A DNA stretch of 64,000 bases, taken from Pandoraea cepalis. Its GTDB lineage: Bacteria; Pseudomonadota; Gammaproteobacteria; Burkholderiales; Burkholderiaceae. The notes beneath the pieces are model-generated. The model was not told the origin of the DNA and searched no databases. It worked only from the letters and a program-made list of their open reading frames with translations. Of the stretch, positions 1 through 9,023 are shown piece after piece. The stretch lies in NCBI RefSeq assembly GCF_902459665.1, contig NZ_CABPSL010000009.1:117902-181901 (forward strand), written 5' to 3'. Made by a program: the position numbers and the translations under genes. Position 1 is the first letter of the stretch. The number at the start of each line of letters is the position of its first letter.

Positions 1-635
1 AAGGTCGTGGTGGCGCCTCGCGCGCCGGAATCGAGTACCCCCACGTTGCGGTAGAGCGCCGCGACAAAGGCCTGGGCGGTCTGCTCGTTGCCGCCTGGCT
101 GCTTTAGCGCGTAAAGCCATGCAGCGAGGTAATTCCAGCGGGCGCCGGCCGACGTCTTCGGGTTCGGCGTGACCACGCTGATGCCCGGCCTGGTGAGGTC
201 GTTCCAGTCCTTGATGTGTTTGGGGTTGCCCTTGCGCACGAGCAACACGATGGTCGACGTGTACGGCGTGGCGTTATCGGGCAGACGCTTCTGCCAATCT
301 TTGTTCACGAGTCCGGCCTGCGCCAGTTCGTCGATGTCGGCGGAGATGCCGAGCGTCACGACGTCGGCCGGTGCGCCGTCGAGTACCGTACGGGCCTGCT
401 TGCCCGAGCCGCCATGCGAGGCCTTGAGGGTCACCGTGTCGCCCGTGGTCTGCTTGTAGTGCGCCTCGAATGCCTTGTTGTAGTCGGCATATAGCTCGCG
501 CGTCGGGTCATACGACACGTTGAGCAGCGAAAAACTCGCGGCGCGCGCCTGAAGCGACATGCCGGCAGTCAGTGCCAGCCCTCCCAGTGCGATTGCCAGC
601 GCCCTGGCTTTTCCCCCCCGTATCACTTGGCCCAT
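1..635 (-). CDS. sbp: Sulfate/thiosulfate-binding periplasmic protein, 3' end off the window
   Basis: Solute-binding subunit of a sulfate ABC importer; it binds sulfate in the periplasm and hands it to a CysT/CysW permease. The ATG at 635 opens a typical signal peptide: basic residues 6-11, a hydrophobic stretch at about 12-26 and an Ala-Arg-Ala-Ala cleavage area near residue 33. The mature start [15 protein letters not shown] and the later ASHGGSGKQ and [10 protein letters not shown] segments are characteristic of the Sbp/CysP family. About 211 of the usual 330-340 residues are present; the C-terminus lies beyond position 1. The cysT, cysW and cysA genes that normally follow would also be off the left edge. 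The choice between sbp and cysP cannot be made from this part. Confidence 0.88.
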   Translation of the reverse strand, partial: MGQVIRGGKARALAIALGGLALTAGMSLQARAASFSLLNVSYDPTRELYADYNKAFEAHYKQTTGDTVTLKASHGGSGKQARTVLDGAPADVVTLGISADIDELAQAGLVNKDWQKRLPDNATPYTSTIVLLVRKGNPKHIKDWNDLTRPGISVVTPNPKTSAGARWNYLAAWLYALKQPGGNEQTAQAFVAALYRNVGVLDSGARGATTT

Positions 636-849
636 GACTTGCGCTCCCTCGTGTTTTTTCGTGTGTAGGAGGCCAGTCTATGGGGACAGCTAAATACTTA
701 AAAATAATATTTATACGATTGTTTATATCAAATCATGGATTAGCCCGCTCATACCGACGCCGGTTTGATCCTGCGGGGGTCCCACGACGCGGGCGTGGGA
801 CAGACACATCCTGCAGGCGACGAAGTTTTCCCTTGCGTTTTTACAAACA
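636..849. promoter_or_regulatory. Divergent sbp/lexA promoter region with AT-rich tract
   Basis: Gap between the divergent sbp and lexA genes. Around 690-735 it holds a markedly AT-rich tract, unlike the GC-rich surroundings. Such a tract fits the sbp promoter and a CysB-type activator site, but I cannot point to a defined CysB box. Confidence 0.35.
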
Positions 850-865
850 CTGTACAAAAATACAG
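850..865 (+). promoter_or_regulatory. SOS box 1 (LexA operator)
   Basis: CTGTACAAAAATACAG matches the LexA consensus CTGT-N8-ACAG exactly. It lies 27 bp before the lexA start codon, where binding would block the lexA promoter, so lexA is expected to be autoregulated. Confidence 0.9.
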
Positions 866-869
866 CCAC

Positions 870-885
870 CTGTGCTTCCATACAG
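870..885 (+). promoter_or_regulatory. SOS box 2 (LexA operator)
   Basis: CTGTGCTTCCATACAG is a second perfect CTGT-N8-ACAG site, starting 20 bp after the first (about two helical turns) and ending 7 bp before the lexA ATG. Two closely spaced boxes upstream of lexA are known from E. coli and suggest cooperative, tight autorepression. Confidence 0.9.
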
Positions 886-892
886 TGATGCC

Positions 893-1546
893 ATGATCAA
901 ACTTACTGCTCGTCAACAGCAGGTCTACGAACTGGTCCGACAAGCGATCGAGCGCACCGGCTTTCCGCCGACGCGCGCCGAAATCGCCGCCGAACTCGGC
1001 TTCTCTTCCGCCAACGCCGCGGAGGAGCACCTGCGGGCGCTGGCGCGCAAAGGGGTGATCGAACTGGCCGCAGGCCAATCGCGCGGCATCCGCCTCAAGC
1101 GGCTCGACGAAGCGGGCGGCATGCATCAGTTCACCTTGCCGCATATGGGCCTGATGCAACTGTCGCTGCCGCTCGTCGGGCGCGTTGCCGCAGGTAGCCC
1201 GATCCTGGCGCAGGAACATATCGAACGCAACTTTCAGTGCGACCCGAACATGTTCGCGCGCCAGCCCGATTACCTGCTGAAGGTGCGCGGTATGTCCATG
1301 CGAGACGCGGGCATTCTCGACGGCGATCTGTTGGCGGTACAAAAAGCCGCCGACGCGCGCGAGGGCCAGATTGTCGTGGCACGCATTGGCGACGATGTGA
1401 CCGTCAAACGTTTTCACCGTGTACCCGGCGGCGTCGAGTTGATCGCCGAAAACCCCGACTTCGAGAACATCGATGTCAATGAAGGCAGCGGTGACTTTGC
1501 GCTGGAAGGAATTGCGGTCGGCCTGATCCGCAACAACGACCTCTAG
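893..1546 (+). CDS. lexA: LexA, SOS regulon repressor
   Basis: Transcriptional repressor of the SOS response, inactivated by RecA-stimulated self-cleavage after DNA damage. The protein is 217 residues. An N-terminal winged-helix DNA-binding domain (about 1-70, starting [16 protein letters not shown]) is followed by an S24-type protease domain. The Ala100-Gly101 cleavage site lies in GRVAAGSP, the nucleophile Ser135 in RGMSM and the general base Lys172 in VTVKRF, so the self-cleavage apparatus is intact. I chose the ATG at 893 because it gives the standard N-terminus and sits just after the two SOS boxes; a longer in-frame extension would run through the operators. No recA or cell-division inhibitor gene follows. 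Confidence 0.97.
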   Translation: MIKLTARQQQVYELVRQAIERTGFPPTRAEIAAELGFSSANAAEEHLRALARKGVIELAAGQSRGIRLKRLDEAGGMHQFTLPHMGLMQLSLPLVGRVAAGSPILAQEHIERNFQCDPNMFARQPDYLLKVRGMSMRDAGILDGDLLAVQKAADAREGQIVVARIGDDVTVKRFHRVPGGVELIAENPDFENIDVNEGSGDFALEGIAVGLIRNNDL

Positions 1547-1720
1547 ACGCAAACCTGGGTACTGCGCCGCGTCTCGATCACGCAGCAGCCCACTCACTGA
1601 AGTTTCGCATTTCCGACTGCGCCGGGCTGGGTCCGGCGCCCGTGCCCTGCTGCGCCCGCGATTTGTGAAGGTCGTGGCAGGACGCGCCCCTCAGACCCAC
1701 ATTGGAGGAAGGATCGCATC

Positions 1721-2131
1721 ATGGCTCGACTCTTTGGTTTGCTGCGTACGTCTTTTGGTCAACCGCGCGTCCGCGTGCCGTCGCAGGCGCGTCTGTCTGC
1801 GGTGTACGGGCTGTCGGCCCTGTCCGGCCCGTTTGCCGCCGCCCCGGCCATCGCACGCTCGTACACCGTGCCTGCGCGCTCGCGCTCCACGGCCCTGCCC
1901 CGTACACTCGCCGCTGCCATGGCGTCGGCCTCGCGTCGCGCGTGCCCTACCGGAAAAGCGGTCAAGACGTCGCGCAGCGTGCGAGACGTTCAGCAACGCG
2001 ACACACAAGGTGAGCACGAGGTGCGCGTGTATCGCGACATGTCGCACATCGTGATGGTCGGCAGCATCGCCGACATCTGCCGCAAACTCGATCTGGCCGT
2101 TGGCGATCAGTTCTGTCAGGCTGCGGTATAA
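1721..2131 (+). CDS. Small arginine-rich protein of unknown function
   Basis: 136 residues that I do not recognise. The start is supported by a good ribosome-binding site (GGAGGAAGG about 8 bp upstream). The first 90 residues are rich in Arg, Ala, Ser and Pro with almost no acidic residues; the last 45 (from about VYRDMSHIVMVGS) look like a compact fold with a hydrophobic core. It follows lexA by 174 bp on the same strand, but neither an SOS box nor a promoter is evident for it. It could be an alanine- and arginine-rich membrane- or nucleic-acid-associated protein; no function is assigned. Confidence 0.6.
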   Translation: MARLFGLLRTSFGQPRVRVPSQARLSAVYGLSALSGPFAAAPAIARSYTVPARSRSTALPRTLAAAMASASRRACPTGKAVKTSRSVRDVQQRDTQGEHEVRVYRDMSHIVMVGSIADICRKLDLAVGDQFCQAAV

Positions 2132-2169
2132 GCCCTCGGGCCACCGCGACCCTCCATGGCGCGACGGAC

Positions 2170-3282
2170 TTATCGCCCGAGTTCGCGCAGTGGATGGTCC
2201 GCGCCATGCCGATCGCCATCGAAGAATCGCGCGATGTCGGCGGGCGTGACCGCTTCGATGCTGCCGTGCTGCCAGCGCGGCACATGATCCTTGTCGACGA
2301 CCATCGCGCGAATGCCTTCAACGCCCTCCGCCCCGGTACGGCCGTCGAGATTGAAGACACAGCGCATCATCAGCCACTCCTCGCGCAACTCGTCGGCGAG
2401 TGACAGCTTGCATGCGCGGCGCACCTGTTCCAGCGTGACGCAAACCATCAGCGGCGAGCGCTTGGCGCGCAACAGATCTTCCGTCTCCTGCGCCCAGCCG
2501 GAGAACTCGCAGCGGGCTTCCCGCTTGAGCGACGACAGGATGGCCGGCAGATCCGGCAGGCCGAAGTGATGGTCGATCACGTCGCGCAGCGGCGCAAGCT
2601 TGCCCGGGGCCAGTCCGGCAGGCGGCACGCTTTGCCGGGCGAACGCGCGCGCCGCGTCGAGTACCGCATCACTGTCCGGCCAATCGCCGCTCGCCAGCCG
2701 TTCACAGAGCACCGGTAATTCGGTACGCGGTACCACCGCGTCGGCCAGACCGATTTCGCATGCGTCAACGGCACCGAACACCACGCCCGTCGTGCCAAGG
2801 TACTCGCCAAGATGACCGGCAAGATTCGCGAGAAAGCGTCCGCCGCCCACATCGGGAAACAGTCCGATGGCCGTCTCGGGCATTGCCATGCGCGTGGCTT
2901 CCGTGACCAGTCGCAACGCCGCCCCCTGCGAGATGCCCATGCCGCCGCCCATCACCACGCCGTCCATCAGCGCGATATAGGGCTTCGGGTAGGTGGCGAT
3001 CGTGTAGTTCAGCGTGTACTCGTCCGTGAAGAAATCCATGATGTCGGTGCGCCCCGCGCTCACCGCCTCGTGGAAATAGCGAATGTCGCCGCCCGCGCAC
3101 AAACCCTTCTCCCCCTCGCCCCGCAGGACGACGGCGAGCACGCGCGGATCGTCGCGCCATGCATCGAGGGCCGAGGCCATCGCACGAATCATGTCGTGCG
3201 AGAGCGCATTGAGCGCCTTCGGGCGGGTCAGGGTGATAAAGCCGATGCGGCCGCGGATGTCGGTACTCACAAAGTCGGTCAT
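2170..3282 (-). CDS. Enoyl-CoA hydratase/isomerase family protein, 3-hydroxyisobutyryl-CoA hydrolase type
   Basis: Crotonase-fold protein of 370 residues, the length of 3-hydroxyisobutyryl-CoA hydrolases (valine catabolism) and clearly longer than ordinary enoyl-CoA hydratases (about 260). The oxyanion-hole segments are visible as GGDIRYFHEA and MDGVVMGGGMG, and the HIBCH-type signature MPETAIGLFPDVGGG follows. The start MTDFVSTDI is preferred over an upstream in-frame codon because the extra 29 residues would read through the typA terminator hairpin. It converges with the small gene to its left and stands alone. Substrate specificity cannot be fixed from sequence; another acyl-CoA hydrolase or hydratase is possible. 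Confidence 0.85.
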   Translation of the reverse strand: MTDFVSTDIRGRIGFITLTRPKALNALSHDMIRAMASALDAWRDDPRVLAVVLRGEGEKGLCAGGDIRYFHEAVSAGRTDIMDFFTDEYTLNYTIATYPKPYIALMDGVVMGGGMGISQGAALRLVTEATRMAMPETAIGLFPDVGGGRFLANLAGHLGEYLGTTGVVFGAVDACEIGLADAVVPRTELPVLCERLASGDWPDSDAVLDAARAFARQSVPPAGLAPGKLAPLRDVIDHHFGLPDLPAILSSLKREARCEFSGWAQETEDLLRAKRSPLMVCVTLEQVRRACKLSLADELREEWLMMRCVFNLDGRTGAEGVEGIRAMVVDKDHVPRWQHGSIEAVTPADIARFFDGDRHGADHPLRELGR

Positions 3283-3328
3283 GTCTGGCGATGGCTTCAG
3301 TGACGTCAACGAAAGGGATAGCAAAAAA

Positions 3329-3347
3329 GCCGGTGCGAGGCACCGGC
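3329..3347 (-). terminator. Rho-independent terminator of typA
   Basis: Perfect 8-bp stem GCCGGTGC/GCACCGGC with a GAG triloop, followed on the minus strand by six T. It lies 72 bp past the typA stop codon. Confidence 0.85.
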
Positions 3348-3418
3348 TTTCTTTCCAACAGACTGGCATCGGCGCGTAGCAGAAGTTTCTCCGCTACGCC
3401 ACGACACCCTCGCCGGCT

Positions 3419-5239
3419 TTACTTCTCTTCACGCGATGCGCGCTTGCGCTCGTGTTCCTTGAGGTAGCGCTTGCGCAGGCGAATCGTCTGCGGCGTGACT
3501 TCGACCAGTTCGTCGTCGTCGATGAATTCCACGGCGTACTCGAGGCTCATCGAGATCGGCGGCACCAGGCGCACGGCTTCGTCGGTGCCCGACGCGCGCA
3601 CGTTCGTGAGCTGCTTCCCCTTGATCGGGTTGACCACGAGGTCGTTGTCACGGCTATGGATACCGATGATCATGCCTTCGTACAGGGCGTCACCCGGCGA
3701 CACGAACATGCGGCCGCGATCTTGCAGCTTCCACAACGCGTAGGCCACGGCAGCGCCGTCGTCCTGCGAGATCAGAACGCCATTGCGACGCTCGCCCAGC
3801 GTGCCATCCTTGAGCGGTGCGTAAGCATCGAAAATGTGACTCATCAGGCCCGTGCCGCGGGTCATCGACAGGAAGTCGCCCTGGAAGCCGATCAAGCCAC
3901 GCGCCGGAATGCGGTATTCAAGACGCGTACGGCCGCGACCGTCCGACACCATGTCCAGCATTTCGCCCTTGCGGCGGCCGATTTCTTCCATGACCGCGCC
4001 CTGGTGATCGTCTTCCAGGTCGATGGTCAGCATTTCGTACGGCTCATGCTTCACGCCGTCGATTTCCTTGAGCACCACGCGCGGACGCGACACGGCCAGT
4101 TCGTAGCCTTCGCGACGCATGTTCTCGATGAGAATCGTCAGGTGCAGTTCGCCACGGCCGGACACTTCGAAGACGGAATCTTCGGCGGTGTCTTTCACGC
4201 GCAGCGCTACGTTGTGATTGAGTTCCTTGTGCAGACGGTCGCGAATTTGACGGCTCGTCACGAACTTGCCTTCACGGCCGGCCAGCGGCGACGTGTTCAC
4301 GCAGAAGTTCATCGTCAGCGTCGGCTCGTCTACCGTCAGCAGCGGCAAGGCTTCCGGCGTGTCGACGTCGCAAATCGTTGCGCCGATACCCACGTCTTCA
4401 ATCCCGTTGATCAGCACGATGTCGCCGGCTTCCGCGCCGTCCGACATCACACGCTCCAGACCGCGGAACGTCAACACCTGATTGATCTTGCGCTTGAGGA
4501 CTTCACCTTCCGGACCAAAGCGCATCACCACTTGCTGACCCGGCTTGATGCGACCGCGCGTAATACGGCCGATACCGATACGGCCAACGAACGTCGAGTA
4601 GTCGAGCGAGCTGATCTGCAGTTGCAGCGGGGCGTCGACATCGGCTTCCCGGACCGGCACGTGTTCGAGAATCGCGTCGAACAGCGGGCGCATCGTGCCT
4701 TCGCGCACATCGGAGTCGAGGCTCGCGAAACCATTCAGGGCCGACGCGTAGACAACCGGGAAGTCGAGCTGCTCGTCGGTGGCACCCAGCTTGTCCATCA
4801 GGTCGAACGTCTGGTTGATCACCCAATCCGGACGCGCGCCCGGACGGTCGATCTTGTTGACCACGACGATAGGCTTCAGACCGAGGCCGAGGGCCTTGCG
4901 GGTCACGAAGCGCGTTTGCGGCATCGGGCCTTCGACGGCGTCGACGAGCAACAGCACGCTGTCGACCATCGAAAGCACACGCTCCACTTCACCGCCGAAG
5001 TCCGCGTGTCCCGGCGTGTCGACGATGTTGATGTGCGTGCCTTCGTATTCGACGGCGCAGTTTTTGGCGAGGATCGTGATGCCGCGCTCTTTTTCAATGT
5101 CGTTCGAGTCCATCACGCGTTCAGCGACTTGCTGGTTTTCGCGGAAGGTGCCCGACTGGCGCAGCAGTTGGTCGACGAGCGTGGTTTTGCCGTGGTCGAC
5201 GTGCGCGATGATGGCGATATTACGGAGAGCGCGGGTCAT
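3419..5239 (-). CDS. typA: Ribosome-associated translational GTPase TypA/BipA
   Basis: 606-residue translational GTPase related to EF-G that binds ribosomes and affects 50S assembly, cold growth and stress responses. The N-terminal G domain shows G1 [10 protein letters not shown] (about 11-20), G3 DTPGHADF and G4 NKID. Domain II, an EF-G domain V-like region and the BipA-specific C-terminal domain follow, for a normal family length. The basic tail ([17 protein letters not shown]) is usual for the family. The gene is monocistronic: its own terminator lies downstream and a 295-bp gap with marR transcribed away lies upstream. Confidence 0.97.
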   Translation of the reverse strand: MTRALRNIAIIAHVDHGKTTLVDQLLRQSGTFRENQQVAERVMDSNDIEKERGITILAKNCAVEYEGTHINIVDTPGHADFGGEVERVLSMVDSVLLLVDAVEGPMPQTRFVTRKALGLGLKPIVVVNKIDRPGARPDWVINQTFDLMDKLGATDEQLDFPVVYASALNGFASLDSDVREGTMRPLFDAILEHVPVREADVDAPLQLQISSLDYSTFVGRIGIGRITRGRIKPGQQVVMRFGPEGEVLKRKINQVLTFRGLERVMSDGAEAGDIVLINGIEDVGIGATICDVDTPEALPLLTVDEPTLTMNFCVNTSPLAGREGKFVTSRQIRDRLHKELNHNVALRVKDTAEDSVFEVSGRGELHLTILIENMRREGYELAVSRPRVVLKEIDGVKHEPYEMLTIDLEDDHQGAVMEEIGRRKGEMLDMVSDGRGRTRLEYRIPARGLIGFQGDFLSMTRGTGLMSHIFDAYAPLKDGTLGERRNGVLISQDDGAAVAYALWKLQDRGRMFVSPGDALYEGMIIGIHSRDNDLVVNPIKGKQLTNVRASGTDEAVRLVPPISMSLEYAVEFIDDDELVEVTPQTIRLRKRYLKEHERKRASREEK

Positions 5240-5455
5240 GAAGAGGTGCTCGAAAAAAGCCTTTGGAGAATCCGCGATTCTACCACTTGCGCGTGTCTTG
5301 CGTCATGGTCTTTCTGCAATGCAGCAACGGCCCCTGCGCGGGAACGTCGACGGCGTCGCATTCACCGAGATGCCACTCCCCTGCCATACCCCGTCGCCCC
5401 CCCGCCACACATCCATTTAGAACGTTAGCTCCAATTTTGGCCGAAATATTTGCCT

Positions 5456-5469
5456 AGTCAACTATTGCA
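5456..5469 (+). promoter_or_regulatory. Repeat copy 1, probable MarR operator
   Basis: AGTCAACTATTGCA, identical to the copy at 5510-5523. With the preceding T it contains the short inverted repeat TAGT-CA-ACTA, the sort of dyad MarR dimers bind. It lies just upstream of the -35 element of the marR promoter. Confidence 0.6.
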
Positions 5470-5474
5470 TGGCC

Positions 5475-5502
5475 TTGAAATTTATTAAGTAACCGCTATA
5501 AT
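5475..5502 (+). promoter_or_regulatory. Sigma-70 promoter of marR
   Basis: TTGAAA (5475-5480), a 16-bp spacer and a perfect TATAAT (5497-5502), 33 bp before the marR start codon. The promoter sits exactly between two identical 14-bp repeats, so a bound regulator would cover both edges of it. Confidence 0.8.
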
Positions 5503-5509
5503 CGTGACA

Positions 5510-5523
5510 AGTCAACTATTGCA
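5510..5523 (+). promoter_or_regulatory. Repeat copy 2, probable MarR operator
   Basis: Second exact AGTCAACTATTGCA, 54 bp after the first (about five helical turns) and overlapping the expected transcription start and ribosome-binding region of marR. Confidence 0.6.
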
Positions 5524-5534
5524 GCAGCACGAAA

Positions 5535-6044
5535 ATGATCGATCCGTCCGCTTCCACTTCCGATGCCGCGCCGACGTCGCCGCCGGATGCCCCCCAGAGC
5601 GATCCTCCGCGCTGCGCCTACGACATCGACAACTCCCTGGGATATCTTGTCGCCCGCGTGCGCCAGTTGATCCTGGCCGAGCTGACCAACGAAACGTCGC
5701 AATACGGCTTGACGAGCACCCAGGCGACCATGCTTTACAAGGTGGCCACGGGCAAGAGCAAGACGGCGGCCGATCTGGCTCGCGACTACTGCATCGATGC
5801 GAGTGCGGTGACGCGTCTTCTCGACCGGCTTGAAGCGCAAGGCTTGCTCGTGCGCGAGCGCAGCAAGATGGATCGCCGCACGGTGAACCTGAGTGCGACC
5901 GAAGCCGGATACGCCATGGCCGACCGGATGCCGGACATCTTCGTGCGTGCCGCCGATCATCTGATGCGCGGGTTCTCCGTAGAGGAAGTGGGTTTCCTGA
6001 AGAGCCTGCTGCGCCGCGTGATCGCCAACGGCGAAACCGGATGA
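5535..6044 (+). CDS. MarR-family transcriptional regulator of the efflux operon
   Basis: 169-residue winged-helix regulator, probably a repressor that releases DNA when it binds phenolic or drug-like ligands. The MarR core runs from about residue 30; the recognition-helix region TAADLARDYCIDASAVTRLLDRLEAQGLL and the wing with the conserved DRR (SKMDRRTV) are clear. The first 25 residues are a Pro/Ser/Ala-rich extension. The gene lies 115 bp upstream of, and on the same strand as, a three-gene EmrCAB-type pump, the usual arrangement for EmrR-like regulators. Identical repeats around its own promoter and a degenerate third copy upstream of the pump genes suggest control of both. Confidence 0.92.
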   Translation: MIDPSASTSDAAPTSPPDAPQSDPPRCAYDIDNSLGYLVARVRQLILAELTNETSQYGLTSTQATMLYKVATGKSKTAADLARDYCIDASAVTRLLDRLEAQGLLVRERSKMDRRTVNLSATEAGYAMADRMPDIFVRAADHLMRGFSVEEVGFLKSLLRRVIANGETG

Positions 6045-6080
6045 CAACGACGCCCCCCAGCCCTCCAAAAAAGCATGTCG

Positions 6081-6093
6081 AGTCCACTATTCC
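6081..6093 (+). promoter_or_regulatory. Degenerate third copy of the MarR repeat before the efflux genes
   Basis: AGTCCACTATTCC matches AGTCAACTATTGC at 11 of 13 positions and lies 67 bp before the start of the outer-membrane component gene, a position suited to repression of the pump genes by the same regulator. Confidence 0.4.
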
Positions 6094-6159
6094 TGGTACT
6101 CGCCATCACCCGGTTTCCGATTATTGTCGGTGCCTAACGTCACTCGTAAAGGCTTTGCG

Positions 6160-7677
6160 ATGAAAGTGGCCTCACCGTTCCTCCCGCATCTGCGGGCCCG
6201 CTCCATCATTTCCGCCGTCTGCCTGGCGGCGGTGACACTGGGGTTTGCCGGTTGCGCGAATTTTGCCGGCATCCACAGCGACAAGCAGATAAGTACCCCC
6301 GATCAGTATCAGACCCAGCGCAGCCTGCCCGCCGAGGGCGGCCAGTGGCCGGGCACGGATTGGGCACAGCGGTTCGGCGATCCGCAACTCGTCTCGCTGA
6401 TCGACGAAGCGCTCGCCGGCAACCCCGATCTGGCCATGGCGGTCGCTCGTCTGAAGGGTGCGCAGGCGCAGACCGAAGGCGCCGCGGCCGCGCTGCTTCC
6501 GGCAGTCAATGCCTCGGGCAGCATCTATCGCGAGAAATTCACCGAAAACACGATCTACCCGCCGGGCTATGGTGGCACGTGGTTCACGCAGGGCGACTTG
6601 ACGGCCTCGTTGTCGTGGGAACTCGACCTGTGGGGCAAGAACCGCTCGGCACGGGCACAAGCCACGTCGGCCGAACGCGCCGAAGAAGCCGAAGACCAGG
6701 AAGTGCGACTCGCGCTGGCCACCGCCGTGGCGCGTTCGTATAACCAGCTCGCCCAGCAATATGCACAGCATGACGTGCTCGATCGCATCGGCAAGCAACG
6801 CCAACGCCTCGGGCAACTGACGTCAGACCGTGTGCGGGCCGGTCTCGACACGCAAGTCGAGCAGAAGCAGGCCGAGAGCAACACCGCCGACATTCAGACG
6901 CAAATCGCCCAACTCGACGGTCAGATCCTGCTCACCCGCCATCAACTTGGCGTGTTGCTCGGCAAGGGGCCGGATCGCGGTCTGGCCATTGCGCGTCCGA
7001 CGCTCGCGCAACTGGCGACACCCGCCCTGCCCGACAACCTGCCGCTCACGCTGCTCGGCCGTCGCCCCGATATCGTCTCGGCCCGCTGGGGCGTGGAAGC
7101 GCAGCTCAAGGGGATCGACGTCGCGAAGGCTCGCTTCTATCCGGACGTGAACCTGAACGCCGCCTTTGGCTTTTCCACCTTCGGACTGGGCAAGCTGATC
7201 GATCCGACCAGCCAGAACATCCAGTACGGTCCGGTCATTTCGCTGCCGATCTTCGATGGCGGGCGCCTGCGCGCCAACTTGAAGGGGCAGTACGCGGCCT
7301 ATGAAAGCGCGGTGGCGAACTACGATTCGACGCTGAACAAGGCGCTCGGCGACATCGCGGATCGCATGTCGTCGATCCGCTCGGCGGACAAGCAAATGGT
7401 CTCGCAACGTGTGGCGCAAGACGCCGCGCAACGCGCCTACGACCTGGCCATCGACCGTTACAAGGCCGGTCTCACGCCGCAGTTGACCGTGCTCGCCGCC
7501 GAGTCGTCGCTGCTGGCGCAGGAACAGGCGCGCGTGAATATCGAAAGTGCGCGCCGCGACCAGCAGATCGGCTTGATCAAGGCGCTCGGCGGTGGCTTCG
7601 ACGCCCAGGCGGCGGGTCTCGTCGTGGGGCAGGAACGCCCCGCCAAGGCCGAAGGCGACGCGGTGCAGACGCACTGA
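6160..7677 (+). CDS. Outer-membrane efflux lipoprotein, NodT/OprM-like (TolC family)
   Basis: 505-residue outer-membrane channel of a tripartite efflux pump. The signal peptide ends in the lipobox LGFAGC with lipidated Cys32, and two repeated outer-membrane-efflux domains follow (roughly 75-270 and 290-480). The conserved LSWELDLWGKNRSARAQA and LGRRPDIVSAR segments identify the NodT family. The start at 6160 is chosen because AAAGG lies 7 bp upstream and it gives a compact signal peptide; a TTG 36 bp earlier is an unlikely alternative. It is first in an operon with the adaptor (70 bp later) and the MFS pump, forming a complete inner-to-outer membrane route. Confidence 0.93.
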   Translation: MKVASPFLPHLRARSIISAVCLAAVTLGFAGCANFAGIHSDKQISTPDQYQTQRSLPAEGGQWPGTDWAQRFGDPQLVSLIDEALAGNPDLAMAVARLKGAQAQTEGAAAALLPAVNASGSIYREKFTENTIYPPGYGGTWFTQGDLTASLSWELDLWGKNRSARAQATSAERAEEAEDQEVRLALATAVARSYNQLAQQYAQHDVLDRIGKQRQRLGQLTSDRVRAGLDTQVEQKQAESNTADIQTQIAQLDGQILLTRHQLGVLLGKGPDRGLAIARPTLAQLATPALPDNLPLTLLGRRPDIVSARWGVEAQLKGIDVAKARFYPDVNLNAAFGFSTFGLGKLIDPTSQNIQYGPVISLPIFDGGRLRANLKGQYAAYESAVANYDSTLNKALGDIADRMSSIRSADKQMVSQRVAQDAAQRAYDLAIDRYKAGLTPQLTVLAAESSLLAQEQARVNIESARRDQQIGLIKALGGGFDAQAAGLVVGQERPAKAEGDAVQTH

Positions 7678-7747
7678 GCGGCCGCCGCACATCACACAGA
7701 ACAGACAAGACAACGTCAAAGCACATTAAGAGATTAGTACGGAGCGA

Positions 7748-8986
7748 ATGATGAGCGAGAACCAACAACAAACGCCTGCCCAGCCGGCTCAGGCCAATGG
7801 CAAGCGCCGCCGCATGATGCTGACGCTAACGGCCGTGATCGCGATCGCGGCCATCGCCTACGGCGCCTATTACGGGCTGTATGCGCGCTTCTATGAAGAC
7901 ACCGACGACGCTTATGTCGCGGGCAATGTGGTGCAGATCACCCCGCAGGTGCCAGGGACCGTGACCGGCGTGAAGGTCGACGACACGCAAATGGTCAAGG
8001 CCGGCCAGCCGCTGGTCACGCTCGACCCGACCGATGCCCGCGTCGCCCTGCTGCAAGCCGAGGCCAATCTGGCGCAAACCGTGCGTCAGGTGCGCACGTA
8101 CTTCGTGAACAACGACGCCTATGCCGCCACCGTGGCCATGCGCGAATCCGAATTGGCCAAGACGCAGGCCGACGTGAAGCGCCGTGAAATGGCGATTGCG
8201 ACGGGTGCCGTGTCGCGCGAAGAACTCGCCCACGCCCAGGACGCCGTGAAGACCGCACAGGCGTCACTCGAGCAAGCCCGGGCGCAGTGGGTGTCGAACC
8301 GGGCACTGACGGACAAGACGTCGGTGACCACCCATCCGAACGTGCAGCAGGCCGCCGCCAAGGTACGCGCCGCGTATCTTGACTACGCCCGCACGTCGAT
8401 CCCGGCGCCGGTCGACGGCTACGTGGCCAAGCGTTCCGTGCAGGTGGGTCAGCGCGTGGCGACGGGCGCGCCGCTCATGGCGCTGGTGCCGCTCAATCAA
8501 GTCTGGGTCGATGCCAACTTCAAGGAAGTGCAGATCGCGCATATGCGCGTCGGTCAACCGGTGACGCTCACGGCAGACGTGTACGGTTCGTCGGTGGAAT
8601 ACAAGGGCACCGTGGCGGGCTTCTCGGCAGGCACGGGCAGCGCGTTCTCGCTGCTGCCGGCTCAAAACGCGACAGGCAACTGGATCAAGGTCGTGCAGCG
8701 TTTGCCGGTGCGTATCGCACTCGACCCGAAGCAGTTGCAGCAACATCCGCTGCGTGTCGGCCTGTCGATGCAGGTCAAGGTGGACGTGCGCAATACGGAC
8801 GGCAAGGAACTGGGTGAAGCGCCGGCGCTGCCGGTGTATGCCACCGATGTGTACGACAAGGTGGGTCATGACGCCGACGACATCGTCGCCAAGATCATCA
8901 CCGAAAACGCCGGTGCCGCGGCTGCCTCAGGCGCAAACGGCGCCAGCGACACGCGCAACCAGCCGGCTCGCGCACGCCCCCTGTAA
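7748..8986 (+). CDS. emrA: EmrA-like periplasmic adaptor (HlyD/MFP family)
   Basis: 412-residue membrane fusion protein linking the MFS pump to the outer-membrane channel. One N-terminal transmembrane anchor (about 22-46) follows a basic KRRR segment. A lipoyl-type half-motif (TDDAYVAGNVVQITPQVPG), an alpha-helical hairpin (about 95-200), the second lipoyl half (ARTSIPAPVDGYVAKRSVQVG) and a beta-barrel domain come next. TDDAYV and the overall order are typical of EmrA. Two adjacent ATGs (7748 and 7751) could both serve. The C-terminal 50 residues are Ala/Asn-rich and variable. Confidence 0.93.
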   Translation: MMSENQQQTPAQPAQANGKRRRMMLTLTAVIAIAAIAYGAYYGLYARFYEDTDDAYVAGNVVQITPQVPGTVTGVKVDDTQMVKAGQPLVTLDPTDARVALLQAEANLAQTVRQVRTYFVNNDAYAATVAMRESELAKTQADVKRREMAIATGAVSREELAHAQDAVKTAQASLEQARAQWVSNRALTDKTSVTTHPNVQQAAAKVRAAYLDYARTSIPAPVDGYVAKRSVQVGQRVATGAPLMALVPLNQVWVDANFKEVQIAHMRVGQPVTLTADVYGSSVEYKGTVAGFSAGTGSAFSLLPAQNATGNWIKVVQRLPVRIALDPKQLQQHPLRVGLSMQVKVDVRNTDGKELGEAPALPVYATDVYDKVGHDADDIVAKIITENAGAAAASGANGASDTRNQPARARPL

Positions 8987-9023
8987 AGCGGAGGGGGGTG
9001 GCCCCCACCCCCTTTGACATCTC

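Noticed and set aside
3452..5428. 658-codon open frame opposite typA
   Set aside because: Antisense shadow of typA; His/Arg/Asp-rich composition typical of reverse-frame translation.
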